From: Geomesophilobacter sediminis
GTDB taxonomy: Bacteria; Desulfobacterota; Desulfuromonadia; Geobacterales; Geobacteraceae
DNA length: 64,000 bases
Assembly: GCF_016458275.1 (NCBI RefSeq)
Contig: NZ_JAEMHM010000006.1
Coordinates: 1 to 64,000, forward strand
Direction: 5' to 3'
In this document: one piece after another, positions 1-8,637 of the stretch
How positions within the stretch are numbered: position 1 is the stretch's first letter
How the letters are laid out: every line of letters starts with the position of its first letter
Notes under the pieces: model-generated
What the model saw: the letters and a program-made list of their open reading frames with translations, nothing else
Databases searched by the model: none
Told to the model about the DNA's origin: nothing
Translations under genes and position numbers: made by a program

Positions 1-155
1 TCAAAGCGAGATCGAAAAGAAACACCCGCTTAAGAAACAAGCGACGTAAAGCAAAAACCTAACCGGACAACGCTGGGGCCGGGGGGGATTTGCCTTTAGG
101 TATCGATTTACGGCGTCACTGAGCGCCGCTTATTACGAACGGAAACGAGAGTCCC
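1..155. other. Left edge: possible 3' end of an upstream gene plus argF leader
   Basis: Two plus-strand frames are open from the edge and end at stops at 47-49 and 60-62, but so little is present that no product can be named. In relatives argD usually precedes argF, so an argD tail is possible but not shown. Bases 77-98 carry a piece of the GC-rich dispersed repeat whose fuller copies lie near 4310, 15370 and 52038. The rest is the short argF leader. Confidence 0.25.
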
Positions 156-1067
156 ATGAAGAAGCATTTCCTCGCGCTGCACGATTTTTCCAAGGCCGAA
201 CTGGACGCGATGTTCGCGCTGACCGCCGAGCTGAAGCAGAAGCAGAAAAACGGTGTGGAACACCACCTGCTCAAGGGCAAAGCCCTGGCCATGATCTTCG
301 AGAAATCGTCGACGAGGACGAGGATCTCCTTCGAGGTCGGGATGTTCCAGCTGGGCGGACATCCCCTTTTCATTTCCAACCGTGACTCCCAGATGGGTCG
401 CGGCGAGCCGATCAAGGACACCGCCCGCGTCATGGCGCGCTACTGCGACGGGGTCATGATCCGGACCTTCGGCCAGGAGATCGTCGAGGAATTCGCGCAG
501 TACTCCGACGTCCCGGTCATCAACGGACTCACCGACCTCTTCCACCCCTGCCAGATCATGGCTGACCTCTTCACCGTGATCGAGCACAAGGGCGGTTACC
601 AGGGGCTCAAGTACGCCTGGATCGGCGACGGCAACAACATGGCCAACACCTGGATCGAAGCAGCTGCCATCTTCGGTTTCGACCTCACCCTGGCCTGCCC
701 GGAAGGGTACGATCCGGACGCCAAGGTGCTGGAGTGGGCGCGGGCCAACGGTACGTCCCGCATCGAGGTGGTCCGCGACCCGAAGGTCGCTGCCGCCGGC
801 GCCGATGTCCTCAACACCGACGTCTGGGCCAGCATGGGGCAGGAGCAGGAGCAGAAGACCCGGGAAAAGGCTTTCGCCGGCTACCAGCTCGACCAGCAGC
901 TGCTGAACCTTGCGAATCCCGATGCCGTCGTGCTGCACTGCCTCCCCGCGCACCGCGGCGAAGAGATCTCCGACGAGGTCATCGAAGGGCCGAACTCCGT
1001 CGTCTGGGACGAGGCCGAAAATCGCCTCCACATCCAGAAGGCGATCATGGCCACGTTGATGAAGTAG
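156..1067 (+). CDS. argF: Ornithine carbamoyltransferase
   Basis: Cytosolic enzyme joining carbamoyl phosphate to ornithine to give citrulline in arginine synthesis. The 303-aa product has the usual length. It shows the carbamoyl-phosphate loop SSTRTR near residue 50, the HPCQ motif near residue 130 and the ornithine/active-site HCLP motif near residue 265. The ATG at 156 follows a purine-rich stretch and fits the family N-terminus. It is the first of three arg genes here (argF, argG, argH), all plus strand but separated by repeats and other genes, so a single transcript is uncertain. Confidence 0.96.
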   Translation: MKKHFLALHDFSKAELDAMFALTAELKQKQKNGVEHHLLKGKALAMIFEKSSTRTRISFEVGMFQLGGHPLFISNRDSQMGRGEPIKDTARVMARYCDGVMIRTFGQEIVEEFAQYSDVPVINGLTDLFHPCQIMADLFTVIEHKGGYQGLKYAWIGDGNNMANTWIEAAAIFGFDLTLACPEGYDPDAKVLEWARANGTSRIEVVRDPKVAAAGADVLNTDVWASMGQEQEQKTREKAFAGYQLDQQLLNLANPDAVVLHCLPAHRGEEISDEVIEGPNSVVWDEAENRLHIQKAIMATLMK

Positions 1068-1292
1068 CTTTGTCCATCACCTCGTTGGAAAACCCCCTCT
1101 CCTTCAAGGAGAGGGCCGGGGTGAGGATGGGGGTAAGTCGTTATTTTCGAAGAACCCCATCCCCCACCTGTCCTCCCCCTTGAAGGGGGAGGGACGTCCT
1201 ACAGAAGATTGACACTAATGGAATAACAAAAGACTTAGATCTGCCGGCCCTGTCACATGAGCCGGCAAGCGTCATTACCAAAAGGAGACTCC
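1068..1292. repeat. argF-argG gap with dispersed GC-rich hairpin repeat
   Basis: Bases about 1091-1195 hold two palindromes, CCCTCTCC/GGAGAGGG and a C5/G5 arm pair flanking TTGAAG, in opposite orientations. Related copies occur at 8508-8611 and 26142-26249, always between genes. The hairpins could end or attenuate transcription after argF. A perfect -35 hexamer TTGACA at 1209-1214 could belong to an argG promoter, but no convincing -10 lies at the usual spacing. Confidence 0.6.
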
Positions 1293-2507
1293 ATGGCCAA
1301 GAAAGAAGTGAAAAAGATCGTACTCGCCTACTCGGGCGGGTTGGACACCTCCATCATCCTCAAGTGGCTCAAAAACGAGTACGGGTGTGAGGTTGTCACC
1401 TTCTCCGCGGACCTGGGCCAGGGTGACGAACTCGACCCGATCCGTGAAAAGGCCTTCGCCACCGGCGCCGACAAGGTTTACATCGACGATCTCAAAGAAG
1501 AATTCGTGCGCGACTTCGTCTTCCCGATGTTCCGCGCCAACGCGATCTACGAGGGGCACTACCTCCTCGGCACCTCGATCGCCCGTCCGCTGATCGCCAA
1601 GCGCCAGATGGAGATCGCCGCCATCGAAGGGTGCGACGCGGTCTCCCACGGCGCCACCGGCAAAGGGAACGACCAGGTCCGCTTCGAGCTCGCCTACTAT
1701 CACTTCAACCCGGCCATCACCGTCGTCGCTCCCTGGAGGGAGTGGAAGCTGAACAGCCGCCAGGCGCTGATCAACTACGCCAAGAGAAACGACATCCCGA
1801 TCCCGATCACCAAGAAGCGCCCCTGGTCTTCCGACCGCAACCTGCTCCACATCTCCTTCGAGGGGGGCATCCTGGAAGACACCTGGATGGAAGCTCCGGA
1901 AAACATGTACGTCCTGACCAAATCTCCGGAAAAGGCTCCCAACAAGCCGCAGTACATCGAGATCGAGTTCGAGCAGGGTAATGCCGTTGCCGTCGACGGC
2001 GTCCGCATGTCCCCGGCGCAGCTGTTGGCCCACCTGAACACCGTAGGCGGCGAGCACGGCATCGGCCGCGTCGACCTTCTCGAAAACCGCTCGGTCGGCA
2101 TGAAGTCCCGCGGCGTCTATGAGACCCCGGGTGGCACCATCCTGCGCGAGGCCCACATGGCGGTCGAGCAGATCACCATGGACCGCGAAGTCATGCACCT
2201 GCGCGACTCCCTCATCCCGCGCTACGCCGAGATGATCTACAACGGCTACTGGTTCTCGCCGGAGCGCGACATGATGCAGGCGATGATCGACGAGTCCCAG
2301 AAGACCGTCAACGGCGTCGCCCGTCTCAAGCTTTACAAGGGGCACGCCCGCACCGTCGGCCGCAAGTCCGAGTCGAACTCCCTGTTCAACCTCGACTTCG
2401 CGACCTTCGAGAAGGACCAGGTTTACAACCAGGCCGACGCCGAAGGGTTCATCAAGCTGAACTCGCTGCGTCTGCGTATCCGGTCCCTGATGCAGAACAA
2501 GAAGTAA
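1293..2507 (+). CDS. argG: Argininosuccinate synthase
   Basis: Condenses citrulline and aspartate with ATP to argininosuccinate in the cytosol. The 404-aa product begins [20 protein letters not shown], containing the N-type ATP pyrophosphatase loop SGGLDTS, and has the conserved [10 protein letters not shown] segment near residue 125. An upstream in-frame start at 1257 would add 12 residues. The ATG at 1293 is preferred because AAAAGGAG lies just before it and it matches the family N-terminus. It works between ArgF and ArgH. Confidence 0.96.
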   Translation: MAKKEVKKIVLAYSGGLDTSIILKWLKNEYGCEVVTFSADLGQGDELDPIREKAFATGADKVYIDDLKEEFVRDFVFPMFRANAIYEGHYLLGTSIARPLIAKRQMEIAAIEGCDAVSHGATGKGNDQVRFELAYYHFNPAITVVAPWREWKLNSRQALINYAKRNDIPIPITKKRPWSSDRNLLHISFEGGILEDTWMEAPENMYVLTKSPEKAPNKPQYIEIEFEQGNAVAVDGVRMSPAQLLAHLNTVGGEHGIGRVDLLENRSVGMKSRGVYETPGGTILREAHMAVEQITMDREVMHLRDSLIPRYAEMIYNGYWFSPERDMMQAMIDESQKTVNGVARLKLYKGHARTVGRKSESNSLFNLDFATFEKDQVYNQADAEGFIKLNSLRLRIRSLMQNKK

Positions 2508-2515
2508 TTCCTTGG

Positions 2516-2550
2516 AAGGGGACTGGCTCCGCCAGGTGCCTGTCCCCTTC
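2516..2550. terminator. Hairpin after argG (dispersed stem-loop)
   Basis: The arms AAGGGGAC and GTCCCCTT enclose a smaller GGCTCC.../GGTGCC pairing and are followed by CGTTAG rather than a long T run. A near reverse-complement copy lies at 47446-47480, so this is a repeated stem-loop that may also end the argG transcript. Confidence 0.5.
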
Positions 2551-2624
2551 GTTAGGCCTAACCCCTCCCGCAAGAGGAGGGGATAAAACTGTTGAGCACG
2601 AACACCTTCAACGGGTGAGGAGGT

Positions 2625-2652
2625 TGTAGGGGCACGTTCGCGTGCCCCTACA
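2625..2652. repeat. Perfect 12-bp hairpin with TTCG loop
   Basis: TGTAGGGGCACG and CGTGCCCCTACA flank the stable tetraloop TTCG. The hairpin lies exactly between a strong Shine-Dalgarno sequence (GAGGAGG, 2617-2623) and the ATG of the NUDIX gene at 2660, leaving about 8 nt of unpaired spacing once the hairpin folds. Confidence 0.8.
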
Positions 2653-2659
2653 CGCATTT

Positions 2660-3109
2660 ATGTCGAGCGCATCCTTCAAAGCACCGCACATCGTCACCTC
2701 GGTCGTCGCCGTCATCGTCGACGAGGAGGAGCAGGTGCTCCTTACCAAGCGCAGCGTTCCGCCGTTTCTGGGGGAATGGGTGATGCCGGGGGGGAAGATC
2801 GACCTGGGTGAGTCGATCGTGGAAGCCCTTGAGCGCGAGGTCCTGGAAGAGGTCGGGCTGGCGGTCCAGGTAGGGCGGCTGATCGACGTCTTCGAGCACG
2901 TAACGCCGGGCACCGACAACTACCACTTCATCATCATCTACTATCTCTGCACCCCGCTGCACTGCGACCTCAACCACAACCGGGACGAGGTCGACGAGGC
3001 GCGCTGGGTGCCGCGCAACGAGCTGTGGAACTACAAGATGCCCGCGGGTGCCCGTTTCATTCTGGGGAAGGTATTTCCCGAGCTGTCGGAATGTAACACC
3101 AAGGAATAG
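2660..3109 (+). CDS. NUDIX hydrolase
   Basis: A 149-aa MutT-like protein expected to cleave a nucleoside-diphosphate-linked substrate; the exact substrate cannot be read from sequence. The full NUDIX box GX5EX7REUXEEXGU is present from about residue 53 (GKIDLGE...REVLEEVGL). A GTG at 2642 would add six residues but falls inside a perfect hairpin, so the ATG at 2660 is preferred. The gene sits between argG and a hypothetical gene. A link to arginine metabolism is not indicated by the domain. Confidence 0.88.
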   Translation: MSSASFKAPHIVTSVVAVIVDEEEQVLLTKRSVPPFLGEWVMPGGKIDLGESIVEALEREVLEEVGLAVQVGRLIDVFEHVTPGTDNYHFIIIYYLCTPLHCDLNHNRDEVDEARWVPRNELWNYKMPAGARFILGKVFPELSECNTKE

Positions 3110-3151
3110 CCGCCGACCTTACCACACAGTCCAGCCGTACGGGTGAACGCC

Positions 3152-4297
3152 ATGGTCAAGATCCTCGACAAACGCCTGCATCTCGACTTTCCGCTCGGCT
3201 ATCACCTGCACTGTTTGATCGCCCAGATCCCCAATGTCCTCAAGCGCTCCGAGCGCTTCTTTACCTTGGGGAATCCGGAAGAGAAGTGGCGCCAGGTCAA
3301 GGCAACCCTGGAGATGGTGGCGACCGGCGCCCCGCTGCGCCGGCTCCATTTCCTGATGCTCCCGGAAAGCTCCGTTCCGATGGAGCGTTTCGATGAGATG
3401 CTCTCCTACATCGAGCAGAACTTCCGCAACAACACGGTGACCATGTTCGGGGTGGAGCACGTCCCCCTGAGCGAATACCGGAAGCTGCTGCAGCGGTTTT
3501 CCGCCGACAACCCGGAAGCGCTCGCCCTGGTGGAGACGGACATCGCTTCGGGAGAAATCCTGGGGATGCCGGTCAACTGGTGCTGCATTGCGGTGAAGGA
3601 GACCAACGGCAAGTTCCGGGTCTTTCTCGAGGCGAAGACCCACCCCTTTCGCGGGGAGGAGTTCCTCGACAAGGACCACGATCTGTACCGCGGGCGGCAC
3701 TTCTACATGTTCAAGGGAGAGCCGGCCTGCTTCAATTTCATGACCCTGATCTGCCTGGATTATCTCTACCGGGATCTCTACTGTTCCAACATCAGGCAGA
3801 TCGTGGATCACGCGAACCACCTCTACTTCACCAAGAGGCGGTTCCTCGATGCGCTGTTCGTGATCCAATGCAACCCGAAGCCCGAGCACCGCACCTACCG
3901 CGAGGTGCTCAGTGGCTTCTACGGGGAGTATCTGGAGGATACGCCGGGGGTGCGGGACACGGTGACCGTCTTTGGCAACTGTTCCAACGAGACGGAGATC
4001 GAAGGGGTGGAGAGCCACGACGGCTACGGCGTTTCGTTCGTGGCGATCAGTGCGCGGCACAAGATGGCGCGGGTGCGGGAGCAGGAATTCTCCACCGACG
4101 ATTTCGACGGCGCCCCCATCTGCCGGCTCCGTTTCGGCACCGGGACGAGGCTCTACTTCTTCAACCTCCCCCTGCACCACGAGCTCGATCCGAGGAGTTC
4201 CCGCGTCCCGCTGAAACTGCATGCGGTGATGCAATGGAAAGAGCCGGGCAGCTGGGTCCGGACCGGCGAGGAGAAGGCGTACGAGCACCTGATTTAA
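3152..4297 (+). CDS. Conserved hypothetical protein, possibly CN-hydrolase-like
   Basis: Not recognised with confidence. The 381-aa product (an in-frame GTG at 3143 would add three residues) is soluble with no signal peptide. The segment EAKTHPFRG, followed about 45 residues later by TLICLDYL, resembles the spacing and look of the Lys and Cys elbows of nitrilase/carbon-nitrogen hydrolases. The classical Glu motif is not obvious, so catalysis is unproven. It lies 42 bp after the NUDIX gene and upstream of argH, in the same direction. It could hydrolyse an amide or be a structural relative lacking activity. Confidence 0.6.
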   Translation: MVKILDKRLHLDFPLGYHLHCLIAQIPNVLKRSERFFTLGNPEEKWRQVKATLEMVATGAPLRRLHFLMLPESSVPMERFDEMLSYIEQNFRNNTVTMFGVEHVPLSEYRKLLQRFSADNPEALALVETDIASGEILGMPVNWCCIAVKETNGKFRVFLEAKTHPFRGEEFLDKDHDLYRGRHFYMFKGEPACFNFMTLICLDYLYRDLYCSNIRQIVDHANHLYFTKRRFLDALFVIQCNPKPEHRTYREVLSGFYGEYLEDTPGVRDTVTVFGNCSNETEIEGVESHDGYGVSFVAISARHKMARVREQEFSTDDFDGAPICRLRFGTGTRLYFFNLPLHHELDPRSSRVPLKLHAVMQWKEPGSWVRTGEEKAYEHLI

Positions 4298-4309
4298 GCG
4301 GGGCTTAAC

Positions 4310-4386
4310 GGCAAATCCCCCCCAAGCCCCCCTTCGCAAAGGGGGGAGACTAAGGATTAATCGCGCCCGCAAGGGCGCTCCCACGG
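4310..4386. repeat. Composite intergenic repeat upstream of argH
   Basis: Bases 4310-4350 are a copy of the GCAAATCCCCC...CCCCCTTCGCAAAGGGGG repeat, also seen near 15370 and 52038. Bases 4361-4386 carry half of the GGCGCTCCCAC repeat family whose complete hairpin is at 56143-56220. No coding potential is evident. Confidence 0.65.
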
Positions 4387-4449
4387 GGAATGGCTGCTTC
4401 ATCTGCCAAGCCGCCCTCCCTGAAATATCGACAAGATCGGAGATTCAAG

Positions 4450-5826
4450 ATGTCCAAGGACAAGCTGTGGGGCGGCCGCTTCACTCAACCCACCGACAAA
4501 TTCGTGGAGGAGTTCACCGCCTCCATCAACTTCGACAAACGCCTCTACAGCCAGGATATCCGCGGCTCGATCGCGCATGCCACCATGCTGGGACGCCAGG
4601 GGATCATCCCCACCGAGGACGTCACCGCGATCGTCGGCGGTCTGAAGGAAATCCTGCGCCAGATCGAGGCGGGCGAGTTCGATTTCTCGGTCGCCCTTGA
4701 AGACATCCACATGAACATCGAGGCGCGTCTTTCCGCGAAGATCGGCGAGGCGGGCAAGCGCCTGCACACCGGCCGTTCCCGCAACGACCAGGTCGCCCTC
4801 GACATCCGCCTTTACCTGCGTGACGAGCTCCAGGAGATCGCCGAGTACCTCGACCGCCTCATCGACTCGCTCCTCTTCCAGGCCGAAGAGAACCTCGACG
4901 TCATGATGCCCGGCTTCACCCACCTGCAGACCGCCCAGCCGATCCTCTTCGCCCATCATATGCTCGCCTACGTCGAGATGCTCAAGCGCGACAAGGGGCG
5001 GATGCTCGACTGCTACAAGCGGACCAATGTCCTGCCGCTGGGCGCCGGGGCGCTGGCCGGGACCACCTTCCCGATCGACCGCGAGTACGTCGCCGAGCTC
5101 CTCGATTTCCCCGAGGTGACCCGCAACTCGCTCGACTCGGTCTCCGACCGCGATTTCGGGCTGGAGTTCTGCTCCGCCGCCTCGATCCTCATGATGCACC
5201 TCTCCCGTTTCTCGGAGGAGCTCATTCTCTGGTCCACCAGCGAATTCAAGTTCGTCGACCTCTCCGACGGCTTCTGCACCGGATCCTCGATCATGCCGCA
5301 GAAGAAGAACCCGGACGTCCCGGAACTGGTGCGCGGCAAGACCGGCCGGGTCTACGGCAACCTGATCGCCCTCCTCACCGTGATGAAGTCCCTGCCGCTT
5401 GCCTACAACAAGGACATGCAGGAGGACAAGGAGCCCCTTTTCGACACCATCGACACCGTCAAAGGCTCGCTCAAGATCTTCGCCGACATGATCCGCGAGA
5501 TGAAGGTGCGCCCCGAGCGGATGCTGGAGGCGGCCGGCGCCGGCTTCTCCACCGCGACCGACGTCGCCGACTACCTGGTCCGCAAGGGGATGCCGTTCCG
5601 CGACGCCCACGAGGTGGTCGGGAAGGCGGTCCGCTACTGCGTCGACAACGACATGGACATCCCGGAGCTCTCCCTCGCCGAGTGGCAGCTCTTCTCCCTC
5701 ATGATCGACGCCGACATCTTCGACGCGATCACCGTCGAGGCCTCGGTCAACGCCCGCAAGGCGACCGGCGGCACCGCCAAGGAGCGGGTGAAGGCCGAGA
5801 TAGCACGCGCCCGGGCGGAGCAGTAG
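4450..5826 (+). CDS. argH: Argininosuccinate lyase
   Basis: Cleaves argininosuccinate to arginine and fumarate, the last step of arginine synthesis. The 458-aa product has the fumarase/aspartase superfamily signature [11 protein letters not shown] near residue 280 and the HTGRSRNDQ segment near residue 105. The ATG at 4450 gives the canonical [11 protein letters not shown] start; an in-frame ATG at 4390 would add 20 non-conserved residues overlapping repeat DNA. A lipoprotein gene follows after only 3 bp, so the two are probably co-transcribed. Confidence 0.97.
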   Translation: MSKDKLWGGRFTQPTDKFVEEFTASINFDKRLYSQDIRGSIAHATMLGRQGIIPTEDVTAIVGGLKEILRQIEAGEFDFSVALEDIHMNIEARLSAKIGEAGKRLHTGRSRNDQVALDIRLYLRDELQEIAEYLDRLIDSLLFQAEENLDVMMPGFTHLQTAQPILFAHHMLAYVEMLKRDKGRMLDCYKRTNVLPLGAGALAGTTFPIDREYVAELLDFPEVTRNSLDSVSDRDFGLEFCSAASILMMHLSRFSEELILWSTSEFKFVDLSDGFCTGSSIMPQKKNPDVPELVRGKTGRVYGNLIALLTVMKSLPLAYNKDMQEDKEPLFDTIDTVKGSLKIFADMIREMKVRPERMLEAAGAGFSTATDVADYLVRKGMPFRDAHEVVGKAVRYCVDNDMDIPELSLAEWQLFSLMIDADIFDAITVEASVNARKATGGTAKERVKAEIARARAEQ

Positions 5827-5829
5827 TCC

Positions 5830-6585
5830 TTGCGGCGGCTCTCGCTCCTCCTCATCTGCCTCCTCCTTGCCGCGTGCGGGAAGAAAGGGCCGCTGATCCC
5901 TCCGGAGGGGTTCGCCCCGGCAGCGGTGTCCAACCTGAAGGCGGAACAGAAGGGGACCACCTTCGAGCTGACCTGGTCTGCACCGGGTAAGGTCGAGGGG
6001 GGAACGCCGCTTCCCTACCGGGACCTCGCCGGGTTTGTCCTGCTGCGGCACGTGGTCCTTCCCCCGGCGGAAGAGTGCGACGAGTGCCGCAATGCCTATG
6101 CCGAGCTCAAGCACGTCGACGTGGACTTCCTGCGCGAAGTCCGCATCGTCGACGGCCTGTTCCTCACCGATGACCCGTTCCTTAAGGAAGGGGAGACCTA
6201 CCAATACAAGGTCATCGCCATCAAGCGGGACGGCACCCGGAGCAAGGACTCGAACAAACCGCGCCGCAAGTTCGTGACCCCGCCCCCCACTCCGACGTTG
6301 CAGGTTGTTCCCTCCACCACCGCGATCGACCTGGAAATCACCGCCGCGCCGCCGGCCAAGGGCACCTTCCTCGGGTACAACCTCTACCGCTGGAAGAAGG
6401 GGGAGCCGGAGCCGATCCGGCCCCTGAACGGGGCCCCGCTCAAGGAGAAGGCCTACCACGACCAGCTCCTGCTGCCGGAAGTGACCTACCGTTACAAGGT
6501 CAGGACCGCGGCCGTGGTCGACGGTGAAAATATCGAGAGCGCCGGCTCCAATGTGGTGGAAGCGGCGCTCGTTCAGCCGGACTAG
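5830..6585 (+). CDS. Lipoprotein with LptM-like N-terminus and fibronectin type III-like domains
   Basis: A 251-aa predicted lipoprotein beginning with a TTG codon 3 bp after argH. A short hydrophobic signal ends in the lipobox LLAAC (Cys16), immediately followed by GKKGPLIPPE, the CGxKGPLxxP hallmark of LptM/YifL lipoproteins. LptM itself is tiny and helps assemble the LPS translocon. Here about 220 extra residues follow, with two FN3-like stretches (VSNLKAEQ...TWSAPG near residue 37 and LEITAAPPAKG near residue 165). Lipidation is well supported; a translocon role is inference. Confidence 0.75.
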   Translation: MRRLSLLLICLLLAACGKKGPLIPPEGFAPAAVSNLKAEQKGTTFELTWSAPGKVEGGTPLPYRDLAGFVLLRHVVLPPAEECDECRNAYAELKHVDVDFLREVRIVDGLFLTDDPFLKEGETYQYKVIAIKRDGTRSKDSNKPRRKFVTPPPTPTLQVVPSTTAIDLEITAAPPAKGTFLGYNLYRWKKGEPEPIRPLNGAPLKEKAYHDQLLLPEVTYRYKVRTAAVVDGENIESAGSNVVEAALVQPD

Positions 6586-6660
6586 CGCCGCCTTGCGCTG
6601 GTCCCTACTTTCATGATAAGTATCGACTTTCAGCCCTAACTTTTAATACCAGGAGCAGTC

Positions 6661-6948
6661 ATGAAGATCACGAGAGCCGAGGTAGAGCACGTGGCGCGGC
6701 TCGCCCGCCTTGAGTTGTCCGAGCCCGAGCTCGACACCTTCACCAGCCAGATGGACTCCATTCTCGCCTACGTTGAAAAGCTCAACGGCCTCAACACCGA
6801 CGACATCGTTCCGACCTCGCATGCGGTGCCGATGGAAAACGCTTTCCGTGCCGACCAGCCGAAGGGTTCGCTGCCAGTGGAAGAGGCGACCGCCAACGCA
6901 CCGGAGCACGCCGAGAGCTTCTTCCGCGTGCCGAAGGTGATCGAGTAA
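6661..6948 (+). CDS. gatC: Asp-tRNA(Asn)/Glu-tRNA(Gln) amidotransferase subunit C
   Basis: A 95-aa small subunit of GatCAB, which wraps around GatA and GatB and is needed for folding of the complex. It opens [20 protein letters not shown], typical of the family, and contains the [11 protein letters not shown]...FRAD segment near residue 55-70. A clear AGGAG lies 8 nt before the ATG. gatA and gatB follow in the same direction, consistent with a gatCAB operon. Confidence 0.95.
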   Translation: MKITRAEVEHVARLARLELSEPELDTFTSQMDSILAYVEKLNGLNTDDIVPTSHAVPMENAFRADQPKGSLPVEEATANAPEHAESFFRVPKVIE

Positions 6949-7037
6949 GAAGTTTTGTCCCATCGGGGCCGACCGATCGGTCCGATCCGACAGGACGACA
7001 AATATTGTTGGAATTTCGCCAACCCGGAGACCGGTAC
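6949..7037. repeat. gatC-gatA spacer with GACCGATCGGTCCGATC repeat
   Basis: Bases 6968-6992 share the sequence GACCGATCGGTCCGATC (or its complement) with the tandem array at 39081-39148. It is a self-complementary element inside the gatCAB operon. No gene is visible here. Confidence 0.5.
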
Positions 7038-8495
7038 ATGGAATTACACGAACTTACCCTCAACGAGCTGCACGGAAAACTCAAGCAGAAGGAGATCTCC
7101 TCGGTCGAGGCGACCAAGGCGCTCCTGGCGCGGATCGACGCCGTCGACCCCCGCGTCAACGCTTACATCACCGTCCGGCACGACGGCGCCCTGAAAGCGG
7201 CGGCCGACGCCGACGCACGGATCGCCCGCGGCGAGATCGCTCCGCTCACCGGGATCCCGGTCGGGCTCAAGGACATCTTCGTGACCAAGGGGGTCAAGAC
7301 CACCTGCGGTTCCAAGATCCTGGAAAATTTCGTTCCTCCCTATGACGGCACCGCCGTTGCCAAGCTGAAGGCGCAAGGCGCGGTCCTGCTCGGCAAGCTC
7401 AACCAGGACGAATTCGCCATGGGCTCCTCCTCCGAGTCGAGCTACTTCGGCACCACCAAGAATCCCTGGGATCTCGAGTGCACCCCGGGCGGCTCCTCCG
7501 GCGGCTCCGCGGCGGCCATCGCCGCCCAGACCGCGACCGCAACGCTCGGGACCGATACCGGCGGCTCCATCCGCCAACCGGCGTCCCACTGCAGCTGCGT
7601 CGGCCTCAAGCCGACCTACGGCAGGGTTTCCCGCTACGGGGTCATCGCCTATGCCTCATCGCTGGACCAGGTCGGTCCGGTCACCCGCGACGTCACCGAC
7701 GCCGCCATCATGCTGGGTGCCGTCGCCGGTTACGACCCGATGGATTCCACCTCGGTCGAGACCCCGGTCCCCGATTACCTCGCCTCCCTGGAGCAAGGGG
7801 TCAAGGGGCTCAAGATCGGCCTTCCCAAGGAATACTTCATCGAAGGACTCGACCCGGACGTGAAGAAGGCGATGGACGAGGCGATTGCGACTTACCGCGC
7901 GCTGGGCGCCGAGATCAAGGAAGTGAGCCTTCCCCACACCGAGTACGCCGTCGCGACCTACTACCTTGTCGCCACCGCCGAGGCGAGCTCCAACCTCGCC
8001 CGCTACGACGGGGTCCGCTTCGGGCACCGGACCGCGGAAGCCAAGGGACTCATCGACATGTTCGCCAAGAGCCGCGCCGAAGGGTTCGGCGCCGAGGTGA
8101 AGCGCCGCATCATGCTCGGGACCTACGCCCTTTCTTCCGGCTACTACGACGCCTACTACCTCAAGGCGCAGAAGGTGCGTACCCTGATCCGCCAGGACTT
8201 CACCAATGCCCTCTCCGAGGTGGACGTCCTTTTGACCCCGGTCGCTCCGACCCCGGCGTTCAAGCTGGGCGAGAAGGTTGCCGACCCGCTGCAGATGTAC
8301 CTTTCCGACATCTTCACCATCCCGGTCAACCTCGCCGGCACCTGCGGGATCTCGCTCCCGGCCGGTTTCTCCGCGGCCGGTCTCCCGATCGGGGTGCAGC
8401 TGATCGGCCGCCCCTTCGGCGAGGACGCCATCCTGCAGGCGGCACGCGCCTTCGAACGCGAGACCGAGTGGCACAAGCGCAAGGCGGCGCTGTAA
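7038..8495 (+). CDS. gatA: Asp-tRNA(Asn)/Glu-tRNA(Gln) amidotransferase subunit A
   Basis: The glutaminase subunit that releases ammonia for amidation of misacylated Glu-tRNA(Gln)/Asp-tRNA(Asn). The 485-aa product has the amidase-signature triad: Lys in [10 protein letters not shown] (about residue 79), cis-Ser in [11 protein letters not shown] (about 154) and nucleophilic Ser in [12 protein letters not shown] (about 178). The ATG at 7038 starts [11 protein letters not shown] and is the family start; an upstream in-frame start at 7005 lies in the repeat-bearing spacer. Confidence 0.97.
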   Translation: MELHELTLNELHGKLKQKEISSVEATKALLARIDAVDPRVNAYITVRHDGALKAAADADARIARGEIAPLTGIPVGLKDIFVTKGVKTTCGSKILENFVPPYDGTAVAKLKAQGAVLLGKLNQDEFAMGSSSESSYFGTTKNPWDLECTPGGSSGGSAAAIAAQTATATLGTDTGGSIRQPASHCSCVGLKPTYGRVSRYGVIAYASSLDQVGPVTRDVTDAAIMLGAVAGYDPMDSTSVETPVPDYLASLEQGVKGLKIGLPKEYFIEGLDPDVKKAMDEAIATYRALGAEIKEVSLPHTEYAVATYYLVATAEASSNLARYDGVRFGHRTAEAKGLIDMFAKSRAEGFGAEVKRRIMLGTYALSSGYYDAYYLKAQKVRTLIRQDFTNALSEVDVLLTPVAPTPAFKLGEKVADPLQMYLSDIFTIPVNLAGTCGISLPAGFSAAGLPIGVQLIGRPFGEDAILQAARAFERETEWHKRKAAL

Positions 8496-8507
8496 GCAAC
8501 CACCTTT

Positions 8508-8611
8508 TACCTCCCTCTTCCTCCGGGAGAGGGTCGGGGTGAGGGATGCCTTTTCTGAACGGCACCCCCCTCGCCCGGCCTCCGGCCACCCTCTCCCCAT
8601 CGGAGAGGGGT
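8508..8611. repeat. Dispersed GC-rich hairpin repeat, gatA-gatB gap
   Basis: Two inverted modules, CCCTCTTCC...GGGAGAGGGTCGGGGTGAGG and a reverse-oriented CCCCTCGCC...CCCTCTCC...GGAGAGGGG, make a composite palindrome. Its relatives lie at 1091-1195 and 26142-26249. It sits inside the gatCAB operon, so it does not simply mark operon ends. Confidence 0.65.
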
Positions 8612-8637
8612 GATGAAATCATCCGAATGGAGTGCAT

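Noticed and set aside
2642-2660. GTG start for the NUDIX gene at 2642
   Set aside because: It lies within the perfect hairpin 2625-2652 and adds only six non-conserved residues; the ATG at 2660 is better placed.
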